From assembly GCA_903772945.1 (NCBI GenBank), contig CAICTM010000322.1:1-64000 (forward strand): a stretch of 64,000 bases of DNA. Direction: 5' to 3'. Position 1 is the stretch's first letter. Every line of letters begins with the position of its first letter. Source of the DNA: Seminavis robusta (taxonomy: Eukaryota > Bacillariophyta > Bacillariophyceae > Naviculales > Naviculaceae). Under the pieces are notes generated by a model, which did not search any database, had not been told where the DNA came from, and worked only from the letters and a program-made list of their open reading frames with translations. A program made the translations under genes and the position numbers. Shown in pieces: positions 20,257-31,580 of the stretch.

Positions 20257-21850
20257 TCAGCTGCAAAGCTTGTCTTCCAGTAGGCAGCTTTTCAATTCAG
20301 GTAGATGCGGTAAAATACTATATTAAGTTTGCCTGAACTACTAGTACGGTACAGTACCTGTACCTTTCTAAAGCTCTTTTGCCATCTCTGGATACCCCTA
20401 CCGGTACGGTACCGGTTCCGGCAGGTACTGTCTGTATTTGTAGGTACAACTGAGAGGGCAGCATGCCATTGAGTTGGTTGCGGAGAAAGGGAGCTCACCA
20501 AGCCAATCTCCAACGGGATCCTGGAGGTGTCAGATCTGAAAGCAATTGGAAGGTTTCCTCCAGAGTTGTGGTTCTCAACAATCCGATTGGAGCCCGTTGC
20601 AGGGCATTCCTCCGCTCCCATCACACGACATTGCGTCCACGAATTCACCACAAAACAAAAAATATTAAACCGGTGTGCATCAACTCAGGAAACCTCCATG
20701 TTCCTGCTTCTTCTCTTCAGGCCATCAGACTTCGTTGCTCTACATGTACTTCAGCGAAGTGATCGCCCTCGACAAAGGGTAGCAAAGTTAATAGTTATAT
20801 CCGCGACTAGATCAATTGAATGTAACCTTTCCGATGCGGTAAAGGCTGTTTGCCTTCAATACGGTTTCAAGAGCTGCCAACCGATGACGCAGCGGCCTGT
20901 TGGAGGCTGGGTTCTCCGTTCTCCAAGTGACGAGTCGCAAAACGAGAAGCAATGTGGGATTGAGTTGCTTTTTCGCTTTTTCAAAGGTAATGAAAGAAAG
21001 GATTCTATTTGGCGATACTTTCAGCGAATTTTGTGGGAGCTGTGGATCTGAACTTGCAGCGAAGATCCTGTTTCAAAGGGCTGGACCATGGGAGGGAGGC
21101 GAGGTGGATTGCCAGAGTCAAGGCTGTACTTTGTCGTCGCTTCTACATGCGTTTCCCTTGTCTCTACCGGTACCGGTAGCTAGCTAGTAGGCTCTCTCAG
21201 CCAGTGATTCTTGCTACGGTATGTCGCTGGCTGGCCCCCAGTATTCATAAGGGCACACAAATGTTGGCTCCTAGCTACCGGTAGTAGCTAGCCAGCTCGT
21301 CAGTAGAAGCAATCCCATCTCATTGGAACAAATAAACTAGAATATGTAGACTTCCTTCTGCTCAGCATGTAGGTACCTGGTATACATGTAGCCATTTGCT
21401 CCCAGGAGCTAGACTCTAAAAGAAACAGGCCACATTTTTTGCTTCAGTTTGGAGCCACAGCAAGAACGCCGTTATGCGGTGCGTTACCTCAGCTAAAGCT
21501 GCCTGAACCAGCTGCCTTCAATCTCGAACGGAACAGTTAGTCTAGACTAGTTGAATAGAACACATCCAAAAGATTTGCCCGGTAGCCTTTCACTCCCACC
21601 CAGGTTTCAGATGCATTTTAAGAAATACAATCTAACTAAGCAGTTACTGATCACCAGCCAAATAAAGGATATAGAAGACACAATGATGTGATAGAATGAG
21701 CAAAATCTTTGTACATTTTGGATGGATATTTGGGATGGCTTGTAGTCTCGTACACTAAAATAAATCATCAACTTGGGTAGTTTTGGCAGGACACTTCCAT
21801 CATAACCTTCCCCACCGACTTTTGTCTGTTCGTTACGTCCGGGTGGACCT
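20257..21850. other. Long intergenic region rich in CCGGTA/CTAG motifs
   Basis: About 1.6 kb without a convincing gene. Dense short palindromes TACCGGTA, GGTACC and GCTAGC occur at 20400-20450 and 21165-21300. ORFs at 20463-21051 have no domain, and a pre-AG tract could hide a small exon. Confidence 0.4.
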
Positions 21851-22579
21851 TCATGCAGCGTACCAAGTGATCTTTGGAGATACCGGTATCTGAATTTCTC
21901 TTCCCGCAAAGCCTTGTTCTGGCTTCTTCAGCGCAGATCTTCTAGGCTGCAGGTGTGGCCTTCGGTAGGTACCGGTAGTTGCCAATGGTGGAAGTGCGTG
22001 TCGTCCTGGAGGCAGGTGCCCTTTGGCTGATGATCCTTTAGCATACCATTCATTGACAGGGGTTTTGGGGTATACTAGACCATTGTCTTTTTCTTGAACT
22101 TGATTTTTGGCCGTATCGTCCAGCTCGAAGACAGTTTCAACTCCCGAGAAGGAAACCGAACGAGGGGACGGTCTCCGCAACACGCTCGGAAGGTAGGAAA
22201 CGGGCGTTTTCGGTCCATCTTCGTCTTTCTCTACTCTCTTGAGGTATCGCTTATCGGGTGAAGCTTGAGGGTCCTTGAAATATTCAAATCCCTCAACTAC
22301 GGATAGGTCAAGGTCTTGCGATGAAGACCTGGAGGAACAATCTGTGAGGGCAGGAGCCGCCGAGTCGTCAAAGAAGAAGGAAAACAAATTCCAGCCTTTG
22401 GTCGTTGCTTTGCCCTCAGAGCTCTTGTCAACCTCGCTGCCCCGATTGTCGAGAGCTTGGAGTCTCTCTTCCGATATGCTCTGACAATCTCCCTCGTCCA
22501 TCTCAGGAGAAGCCAGTTCTAAGGGCGGCGACGTTTGAAAGACAATGAATCGATGTGATTGGGGCATGATTTCTTTCAT
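21851..22579 (-). CDS. Unknown, mostly disordered protein with S/T-P phosphosites
   Basis: A single-exon ORF of 242 aa. The composition is polar and proline/serine rich, with no TM and no signal peptide. Visible motifs are repeated S/T-P or KTPV sites (GPKTPVSYLP and YPKTPVNEWYA), an acidic/serine patch (TDCSSRSSSQDLDL), and RSVSFSGVETVFELDD, whose R-x-V-S-F core resembles the RVxF docking motif for protein phosphatase 1. No catalytic domain is recognised. A phosphoregulated adaptor is a guess from composition only. Coding status rests on its length and consistent polar composition. Confidence 0.55.
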   Translation of the reverse strand: MKEIMPQSHRFIVFQTSPPLELASPEMDEGDCQSISEERLQALDNRGSEVDKSSEGKATTKGWNLFSFFFDDSAAPALTDCSSRSSSQDLDLSVVEGFEYFKDPQASPDKRYLKRVEKDEDGPKTPVSYLPSVLRRPSPRSVSFSGVETVFELDDTAKNQVQEKDNGLVYPKTPVNEWYAKGSSAKGHLPPGRHALPPLATTGTYRRPHLQPRRSALKKPEQGFAGREIQIPVSPKITWYAA

Positions 22580-23337
22580 GATGAGTGTGATTGGAGGGAG
22601 AGAAATTTTGTGTCTACGGGAGGGAACTGATGGAAGACACCAAAGGAATCAAACTGGTTCGCTTGTTGGATTGATGGAATGAGCTCGTCCACCACCAGTT
22701 CTTGGCCTTGATGATCGTGCTTGTAAGGATGACGAAGGCAGTTTGTTCTCACTTGTTTAGGAGAGGAAAGCCGGGCTTCTTGACTGACGATGGCAAAGTT
22801 GTTGGAGCAGAAGAGCCGTCTACAGAAACAGCGTACGTGGAATAACAGCAGCAACAGCATATTAGCAACCAATTCGCGATGGTGGCCTGGGTCTTGCCAT
22901 CTTCCGATAGATGATGATCTTCAGCTGGGATCTGGGATGGAGTGACGACCTGTCCTCTTTCTCCTGCCTGCTTTTTCCTCTAAAGGTGATAGAATTGTTT
23001 AGTTAGGGACGGCTTCCGATAAGCCAAACTCTTCTGGATCCTTTAGGGAGGTCCCGAAGGGACAGATTCTGTTTTTTGTTTATCATCCAACCAGCGCAGC
23101 CTTCCTTCGTGACGCGTCCTTCCTCTTGGGAAGGAGGCTTCTTGTTCAGAGATTTAGCTAAAGTGACAGGCATTCGCGCTGAAAAGGGTTAATGAGGAGC
23201 TGAAGATTTCATTTCATCTTTGGTGGCCAAAACAGGTGACAATGCTCGACAGCTTGATTTCAGATTCAGATTTCAACTCGGCTTGTAGTCGCCCCAAAAG
23301 TTATGAATGAAGAATATCTACCATGATACAGAGATGG
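22580..23337. other. Intergenic spacer
   Basis: This region holds the upstream part of the 22579 gene and the 3' end of the next gene on the same strand. A minus ORF at 22576-22872 looks like chance. I see no RNA gene or strong repeat. Confidence 0.4.
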
Positions 23338-25344
23338 CTACAGGCTGTAGCCTCCAGGAACTGGAAACAAGAGCAACACCGCCAACATAACCACAGGTGG
23401 AAAAACCTTGAGGATCCGGGCCATGTCTTCCACTTGGACCAACATCCTTTGACCCTGACAAATCGGCTCTCCTCCAAATGTACCCTGATTCCGCTCCTGC
23501 TCCACTTGCTGCTGCCGTTCCAAAAGATACTTTCTTGCTCTGAAATAGTAGACCAATGCCCCCGCTGCAGAAATGGCTGACAATGCAATTTGCGTGATCA
23601 TCCAGCCGGCATACACTTCCATGTTGCGGGTCACACTCAGCCATACTTTCGGATTGTGAGCCAACCCAAGGACCAGCCAGGATACGTTGCAGATCTGGTG
23701 GACAAACGTTGGGCAGTGCAAACATCTCAATAGTTTGTGCACCAGCATTATCGCTCCCACTACACAAACGTACCAGAGTACGCATGGGAGATGGGAAGCA
23801 TAGTTCATCATCGACAAAAACTCTGACTGCAAAGTAGACCAAAACAAGTTTGTCAAGTTCAAGTTTGTCCAGTTCAAGTTTGTCCAGTTGGGCATGAAGG
23901 ATGAAGACGGCTGCGGGGAGTCTTCTTCTTGCATACTGTCGTTGTCTTCACATCCACATGCCTGCAATCAAGTAATAGTCAGTCAGTCAATGATCCTCAC
24001 TGCATCAGAGTAGAGACACGCTGTAATACGTACCATTTCCGCAAAACTTTCCCCAAAATGTTGCAATGTAAAGTAGTCCAGCTCACCCTTAACGTCGACG
24101 AGACATCGACCACCTTCCAGCATGATACAAACTATAAAACTGTAGTACATTGCGCTTGCAATGTTGCTCCAGCACGATGCATGACGTTCCGATAGATCTT
24201 TCAGGTACTTGTCGTATTTTTCAATAACAGAGGATGACTGACGTTGAAGCTCGATAGAGAATTCCCGTTGCGCGTGCAGCTCTTTTAGTCGACTAGATTG
24301 ATGCAACATTGTCAACTCTCCAGCTGTCCGGTGTGAATCTAGCTTCAGGCCTGAGCTCTGCAGTCCTTCTTGGATGATTTGAAAGGTTTCACAATATTCC
24401 CGGGCAATTTGTTGCGGTGTTGCCGCTATTGCAGGTGAAGACCATGGCTGAATGGGCCCATCCACTTTGGTTGGTGTTTGCTGGACAAGCTCGGAAGGAT
24501 ATCGGGATGCATCCTTTCGGGGAGATTGATATTTTGGCATGGTTGATAAGGAGTTGTCGGTCCTTCTCTGTCTAGTTGCAGAAGAACAGAGAGGGATTTG
24601 CCGTGGAACAGGGGGAGAATCTTCCCACTCTTCATCGACAAGAGGTGGAGGAGATGGAGACCGCTCTCTAGAGACTGCGGATTGGTGCTCTTTGACATGG
24701 CATGAGTTGCCCGACTTTTTCATCTGCATGCACATTGCTTCCTGCTGTTGAATCATTTCAGATATTTCCATTTCCACGCTTTCGTGGCATTTTTTGCTCA
24801 ACACAGATTGCCGTTCAACCTTGACACTTCTGCGTTGCTCCAATGACAAGGCTTCATTCTTGTCTTTGACACTTTCAAACTGCTCGCTCAGATTCTGGAT
24901 GCACTGGGTAGCTTCGGATACCTCGACAGTGCCAGAATGGATTGATGCTTCCTTTTTCCGAGATACCCCAACATTCGATGTTGCCTGTTTCTTCTTCGAC
25001 AACATCTCCTTCGTGTCGATATCATCCTCAGGAGCAGGATGCCTAGATGCCTTGATCCATTTCCAATACGCCCAAAGAATGATGGTGGCAAGCAAAAAGG
25101 TCCACATCACTTTGAGGTAGAAAAGGCCATCGTGTCCGTACACGCCAGTGTCATGTGCACGTATATCCACCGTGACGGTTTCTTCCTTGTCTTGCTGATC
25201 TGGATGTACAATGGCTAGCTCTTTCGTCTTGGGGATAGCAGCCTGTTTCTTCTTGGAGAGGGATGACACGATTACATAGTCGGGATGGTCATACTCAAAT
25301 CCCCCATTGAAACGCGTGTTCCGTTCCGCATAAATATCCTCCAT
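23338..25344 (-). CDS. Unknown multi-pass membrane protein with long coiled/disordered middle
   Basis: Two exons, 25344-24034 and 23961-23338, are joined by a canonical intron (GAAATG|GTACGT, TTGCAG|GCATG), giving 644 aa. A short N-terminal region is followed by one TM helix near residue 82 (FYLKVMWTFLLATIILWAY). Then come about 300 residues of coiled, serine/proline-rich sequence (SPSPPPLVDEEWEDSPP). A second coiled block (QREFSIELQRQSSSVIEKYDK) runs into a hydrophobic segment with cysteines, and exon 2 adds three to four TMs, ending GGYSL. A small in-protein repeat (NWTNLNWTNLNLTNL) comes from a 15-bp DNA repeat near 23850-23890. The architecture recalls nuclear-envelope or ER scaffold proteins, but I found no diagnostic motif and assign no function. 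Confidence 0.68.
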
Positions 25345-25881
25345 GATCGCTTCTTCGCCTTGCTAAGAATGCTGTATGTTGTGTTATGTCTCCTTGTGCC
25401 GGCTCAATAATAATGAAGCATATGCATAGCGAGGAAGAGGTTGACAACAGCCACAGCGAAGGTTGACAGCGTGGACGATGTGGTCGAAGCTTTGAAGCTT
25501 TGACTTTGACTTGAAACGACCTTTCGCTGAAATACTGTTGCTTCTTCACTAAGGTTAGTGTAACTTCAATAAATAGCACACTTTCCCCTCCCCCCCCAAA
25601 AAAATCACGCTTTTTCATTTTGCACCACGATCGAGCTCTCAACACAAAAACATCAACAAACACACAACACCAGACAAAACAGAAGGGACAATAACAGTTT
25701 CGACTACCCATTGAAGACGTAAAAGTAAGCAGCCAATGAAGACGATCGTTCCGAGCGGACCGCTGTAGTCTTGTCGAAACTCTGGTTGCACTTTCGCGGT
25801 TGCTGTCGTCGTCTCACGATTCGATTCACATCATTCTCCTCGTCTTTTTCACACACAGCTCCTCTTTTCTCCGTTTTGAAA
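25345..25881. promoter_or_regulatory. Divergent upstream region
   Basis: This 537-bp region lies between two divergent genes. It carries a C-run/A-run (CCCCTCCCCCCCC, then a run of seven A) at about 25587-25607 and several pyrimidine tracts. No specific operator was recognised. Confidence 0.4.
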
Positions 25882-28800
25882 ATGGTTGTCGAAGAAGAAT
25901 CTTTTGGTATTGCTGGATTTTCGGAATCTGCAGGCGGTCAAGCCGAGGGCGTCGAAGATTTCGAATTCGGAGGAGTTGGTACGGATGGCCTCGACGGCTA
26001 CAACGACGAATACGGGGAAAGTGACCTCGGAGCAGGAGGGGGCTATGATGACTTCGACGACAATTTCGACATTGAAAACAACACAGACTCCAAACTTGAA
26101 GGCACCGCTGCCGATGCGAATGCTGCAAGCAACGATTTCTCCAAATTATTTGATGCAGCAGACGGCACGACTCCGGGGACAGATTCAGCAGCGGAGCATG
26201 GGCTTGATGATTTTGACCGTCAATTTGGTGAAGAAGGTGGTGTGCCAGAGCTTGGTGGTGATGGGACAGACTTTGGTGACGGTGGGACAGGTCTCGATGG
26301 AGGAAGCGCCATGGAAGCAATGTTTTCCCAACCAGTCGTCGCCGACACGGCACCAGCGGAACAATCGGTGGAACAAGAAGGAACGGCAACCTTGACGCAG
26401 CATGGAGGAAAAGAAAACCATGCTGCCACTGGAGACTCTTTTGGAGTGGAAGAGTCTCAGAAACAATACGAATCGCCTCCATCCACAGTCAACCCTCCCG
26501 AATTGCAACCAAACCGCGACCAACACGGCGGAGAGTCGTCGAGCAGGCAGCAACTCGCATTTGAGGGCAAGGAGACTGCGCGACCAACCGAGAGAGTGGA
26601 GGAGGCTCACGAGTACAACGACGACTCTTTACAACCCAAGACGAGAGAGCAGTTCCCTCCTCAAACTCTTGGAGGCCAGCCGAAATCGGGACCACCAGGA
26701 GCTGTCGGCGGAGACAGTCTGCAGATGCCCTCGAAACAGACTGCGACGGCAGTGGCGGATTTGTCTGTCGTTCAGAAGAGGACCAGGGTTACATTTGAGT
26801 CTCCCACTAAAGAACAAACTTTTGGCTATAACTCTCCCGACAAGGGGCCAAGTCATCGAAGCAACGAGACGTTGAACGATCCCGATCCACTTTCTGTCGC
26901 CAACCCAGCTGCGAAGGATTGCCTACCGGTACAGGATCATGTGGAGGGGCTTTCGATGCCCAAGCCGGCTCCCAAGATGCCTACTCAAATGCCTGGTGGA
27001 GAGAACGAGATGTCGCGGCCTGACAAAGCGGGATTCAAGAGTGCCACAGCAAACGCTGCCGCAACATTGTCTCATGGTGCCGCTGACAAAGGGTCCTTTC
27101 TGTCAGGGCAGGAAGGAGCTGAGCGTGCGAAACAAACCACCGCCGAAACGATGCCGGCAGCTCGCGCCAATGAAGAAGAGGAAGAACTCCGTCAACAGGG
27201 GCTTGAAGCCTTGCAGACCAAGCTCAATGCTCCTCATCGCGAGGTTCAAGGTGCTGCTATGAACGATGCGCCCAAGAACGGGGCATCGATGGTGACATCC
27301 CAGGTTCAAAAGCAAAACGTGAGTGCCATTGATGGTACTACCAAGACGATGGATTCCTTTTACGCCAGAAAGAGCACTCCAACTCCAACTGCGCCCGAAA
27401 AGGACCCTGGTTCGCATGGAATGAATGGGCAAAGCAATCCCGCAGCAGTGTCAATCCACCGAGACAACCGAGACAACTTCAATAGTCGATCTGTTCGCGA
27501 CTCCCAGACGACTATCACGAATCCGGATCAACAGGAGCATATCCTCAAACAGACTCGGAATGTGCCCGGAACGTTCCTTCAAAGCACCGCTAAGCAGAGC
27601 CTTCCAATTGCTCCCACTCGCACTACGCAGCGACCTGAGCCTATGGACACAACGGTTGATCCACAAGGAGCGAAGCTGCAAACGCCGTTCGTACCGGTCC
27701 CCACTTTGCAGCGACCTGGGCCTTCGCAGGAAACGTTCAATCATCAAGGATCGAAGCAGAATATGCACTCGTCTCGCACGTTGCGGCAGCCTCGTCCCGG
27801 GCCGATGGACACAACGTTTGACCGCGACGTCGCCACGCAGAAGATGTCGGCTGACCTAGCTTCTCGTCGCCCCTTGCCAATGAATGAATCACCTTCGGGG
27901 CGCAACGTGAGCGGATCAATCGGTCGAGCAGTCGACACCCAGAAGATGCCTGCCGTTCCAGCCTCTCAGCGCCCCGGGACAAGGGCCCCAATGGATGAGC
28001 CCCGGTTTGAAAACTCTGCGAATGGTACGGCGACTGCTCCTGGTGTGCCGCAGAAGCACAATACCATGCCGCGAACCTCGCACATCCCGCCCAAGCAGTC
28101 TGGTTCGAAGAGAGTATCGCTGTCACCTCGAAAGCCACGTTCATTCTCCCCTCGGTCTGCTTCCAACGTGTCACCACCAACTCAAGGCAACAAGGTGGTG
28201 CAAGCCTCGTGGGGTGCTCCTCCTCATCGTCGACCCTTTGCTCCCGCCGCGGGAAGAACAAATGTGGCTCAGACAGGCAAGGCAGATATGAAAACGACAG
28301 CAGCCCAAGCAGAACAGCCGCGAGCATCTCCCCGAGCCGCCGCTTTTTCGCCCAGGGGACCGCCAGCGTTTCAAAACGAGGCTGAGAGGGTGGTCCCCGG
28401 CGTCCCTGAACGTACTCATCCAGGTGGACAGACGGGACAGACAGCCAAGCTAGGATTAGTTGCACCTTCGCCAACGCCTCCCGCTCATCAGGGTCTTCGT
28501 CAGCCCACCGCCCGTGGTAGGCACGAACATCATGTGGGTATCAACGACGGTGGCTCGAAGGTCTGTCTCTATTTTTGAAGTTGGCAACTGCTTAATTAAT
28601 GCTCTCGTTCTCATCTAACATTCCTTGCCCATTTCTCGTTCGTCAAGACCCCCGCTGCAAAACGAGGGTCGAGCGTGACTCCTGGACCTCGTACTACACG
28701 CAAAATGATGCCGCCAGAACACTTGATGATGGAGCACTCAAACCCTTTGCCTCGCGAAGAGGATCGTCACGAGCCAGCATCTGCTGTAGGTTTGACCATG

Positions 28801-29430
28801 AATCAGCCCGGTAAGGAACCGATATTCCCAGGGGAATCGATGGCGGATCGCGTCGTGCCCACAAAGACGCCTCGCAAACATCGAGCACCGCAACATCCCT
28901 CCATGGGACACGATGATAGCCGAATCCTCCCTGGCCAGAATCCCATTACACCCATCACGCCCACGACGGATCAGGATTTGCACACAGAGCCTCACGTGCA
29001 CGGAGACTCCATGGCTATGGAGACCGACGAGCGGATCCTTCCACCGCCTGCAAAGGTTGGGGGCATCAACGACGAAGTCGTACCCACTGGGCCAACCGCA
29101 ATGCAAACTGAAACCGTTGGAGACAGCGAAATTGAAGAAGAAACGTTTGCAAGCCGCCACACCAGCTTCGAAATGGCAGTTCGAGGGCTTCAAGTCAAGC
29201 AGGAACGAGGCGCCGAAAAAGTGCTGAACCTCCAGACCATTCTGGCTGAAGTTTATCCGGAGCACCTTCAAGACCAGGGCGAGCTGCAACGTTTGATGGG
29301 GCACTGCTATGAGCTAGCGGATCTATTTCAGGAGCAAATCGAACTGTATGAGACCTATATTCTCTCCGACGACGAGGAAACTGAGATGGAGGATGACGCC
29401 AAATCAGCCATGTTTGTAGAAGAGGGATAA
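25882..29430 (+). CDS. Large intrinsically disordered protein, function unknown
   Basis: Two exons, 25882-28560 and 28648-29430, are joined at TCGAAG|GTCTGT ... GTCAAG|ACCCCC, giving 1153 aa. The start ATG is at 25882. The N-terminus is acidic and glycine/aspartate rich (EDFEFGGVGTDGLDGYNDEYG). The middle is low complexity (P, T, Q, K, R) with imperfect repeats of the type QRPEPMDTTVD, QRPGPSQETFN and RQPRPGPMDTTFD. A basic patch (SKRVSLSPRKPRSFSPRSAS) with S-P sites may be phosphorylated. The last 95 residues look folded or helical (MAVRGLQVKQERGAEKVLNL, then YELADLFQEQIELYETYIL). I do not recognise a family. The basic S-P patch and acidic ends could suit a chromatin or mitotic protein, but that is speculation. 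Confidence 0.7.
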
Positions 29431-29764
29431 GGGAAGGAAGTACAAATCGAATCTAATGATTCAATCAATCATTTCATCGGGCATATACCGGTAGTGACAG
29501 CAAGTGTGAAGACGAATCGAATCGAATCGAATCAATCTATTGACGAATTGATAAACATACCGTAGCGTGAAACTATTTATTTGTGGATTGGAGTCTGTGT
29601 TCTCAATGAAAAACGTTTGTGGATTGAACTCTGTGTTATATAGCTACCGGTAGCCCTCCCGGTAGCTCAGCAGAAGACGGAGAAGAATGACGCACTCGAA
29701 CAGGTACTGGTACCGGTATCGACCAGTGCAGTCAAGAGGATTTCGTCAGTGAGTTGAAACGCGT
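29431..29764. other. Convergent spacer with GAATC microsatellite
   Basis: These 334 bp lie between convergent 3' ends. A short tandem GAATC array lies at about 29513-29533, and TACCGGTA/GGTACC motifs at 29487, 29644 and 29707. No gene is seen. Confidence 0.45.
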
Positions 29765-30970
29765 CTATCGCTGCCCCTGCGCCGCGTCTCGTTGCAATCG
29801 CTTCATTGCAACTCGTTGAATGGCTTGTTGCTTGGCCTGCTGTTCTTCCAGGCGATTTTTCAGATCTTCCACGTAATCCAAAACGAAATCCTCCCTCGCC
29901 GCCTTGTCTATGCACTTCCAAAAGTCATCCATGCCGTCCCCAGTAATGGCACTGACACCACAGCAATGGGCAAAATTGCTATAGAACTCATCGAGAACAA
30001 GACTGAGGCTCCTCGTGAGTGACCCATAAAAGCCAGTGGATGTCATTGTGGCAGAGTTGTTGGTGTTGGAATCCATGCTTTCGTCTAGTGCTTCTTGGAA
30101 TGCTTCGTAGTCTTTCATCCATTCCATACAAAAATCATGTGGGACGACATCATTCTTGTTGAATACAATGACAAGGGGCAGACGCGTGCGGTAAAACATG
30201 CTGCAAGCGTACAACATATTGCTCATGAATGTGTTGGGGCTGGAAGCACATCGAGCCGTGTCGACGACAAAGCAAAGAACCGTGGGAAAGGCCGATGCCA
30301 AAGATTCGCTGACGATGGTCCCCGATGCACTCCACGTGAAGGCTTCAATTTGTCCGGGGGTATCCACAAGAATATAATCCATTCCAATAGCGGCGATGTT
30401 GTCGTCTTCGTCGTTTTCTTCCTCTGTAGTTTCTTCGCCTTTTTCAGTCTCATTGGTTTCTTCTTCGTCGTCTGGTTCCTTTTTCTCTGACTGCCCGTAC
30501 GCCCGCTGTTCCAAAATGGCCATGATCTGATCAAATTTAGTCGTCAGCAAATTTAAGGAGGTAAGAATGGCTCCATTGGGTCCCAGTTTGTGTTGTCTCA
30601 TGACTTCCTTGTAGTTGATCGTGTCCCGAATATCAATGGCGGCGCCGTAGGCCAAATGATGGGTAGCTGGATCCAAATTGATGCAGTAGGTGGGTACAGT
30701 GGAAGCAGCAGCCACATTCTCTTGTTGCTGTTGTTGTTGGTCAATCGCAGTCTCGCCATCTTCGTCAGCTTTTGGTTCTCCCTCTCCATCGGCCTTGTCT
30801 TGCTTAGTCGTGGTGGTGGGTTTGGCCTTGTTGGCCGCATGGTATTGCATTTGGGCCATCAAACTGCTCTTTCCAGAACCAGCCATACCAACCACAATCA
30901 CACATATTGGAGTCTTTTGGCCCTTTTCCAGGCGCTCAACGATGGGTGGGAGACCAGGGCTAGTCGACAT
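29765..30970 (-). CDS. GPN1: GPN-loop GTPase 1
   Basis: The frame opens at 31117, but the first ATG with a family-like N-terminus is at 30970 (MSTSPGLPPIVER), giving 401 aa. It has the P-loop VGMAGSGKSSLM, the LDPATHHLAYGAAIDIRDTI region and the diagnostic GPN motif in LGPNGAILTSLNLL. G3 is DTPGQIEAFTW and G4 is FNKNDVV. An acidic insert (KEPDDEEETNETEKG) sits between the GPN motif and G3, and the tail is a coiled helix. GPN1 dimerises with GPN3 and is needed to assemble RNA polymerase II and import it into the nucleus. The gene is divergent from GRP94. Confidence 0.93.
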   Translation of the reverse strand: MSTSPGLPPIVERLEKGQKTPICVIVVGMAGSGKSSLMAQMQYHAANKAKPTTTTKQDKADGEGEPKADEDGETAIDQQQQQQENVAAASTVPTYCINLDPATHHLAYGAAIDIRDTINYKEVMRQHKLGPNGAILTSLNLLTTKFDQIMAILEQRAYGQSEKKEPDDEEETNETEKGEETTEEENDEDDNIAAIGMDYILVDTPGQIEAFTWSASGTIVSESLASAFPTVLCFVVDTARCASSPNTFMSNMLYACSMFYRTRLPLVIVFNKNDVVPHDFCMEWMKDYEAFQEALDESMDSNTNNSATMTSTGFYGSLTRSLSLVLDEFYSNFAHCCGVSAITGDGMDDFWKCIDKAAREDFVLDYVEDLKNRLEEQQAKQQAIQRVAMKRLQRDAAQGQR

Positions 30971-31580
30971 GGTGGTGGTTTCAGGATCGTGTTGTTGGGA
31001 GAAAGAGTTAGTTTGTGCTGCTTGCTTGGTTGGTTGTGAGAAAGAGAGGAACGCCAAAAGCCCAAAAGATTTGCCATTCACGAGTGTTTTTAATCCCGAA
31101 TAAAGAATCTTTTCCACGCACGTTTGATTCGCGCTCTGAGCAGTTTTCTGCGCGCAACAGAATTGACACCTGGCAGCTTGGATACCAACATTCGAATGCC
31201 CTCTTTCCTCTTCTTTGGTTTGGATCCATGAATGGGTTAAACTGGCGAGCCCAATGACAAGATCCAGTACTGGAGCTACCTGATTTCCACGTTGACTGGT
31301 CCACAGGCATCTGAAATGGTAAAAACACCGGATACGCGAAACAAAGCTGTGCCAATTTCAGGAAAGAAAAAAGTAGCAGACACCCGATAGTAGACCAGTA
31401 TCCGAGCAGACATTACATTGTCATTCAGACCTGTCAGTCGCTGCCAACGAACTGAAGTACATAATATTTTTCCAAACCTTTCTATCTCAATCTCTGAGAG
31501 ACCAAAGCTTTCGAATAGAACCAGTCCTTTTTTGATATCCATCGTACCTTTATTGATTGATCGATTGAAACTGTTCCACC
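30971..31580. promoter_or_regulatory. Divergent upstream region of GPN1 and GRP94
   Basis: 610 bp separate the two start codons. The GPN1-side frame is open through 31117, but its predicted residues do not look like GPN1 and probably represent 5' UTR. I did not recognise an ER-stress element; a search for one would be decisive. Confidence 0.4.

Noticed and set aside
20463-21051. Overlapping plus ORFs of 99 and 174 aa
   Set aside because: They overlap in different frames, cross CCGGTA-rich spacer DNA and show no domain.
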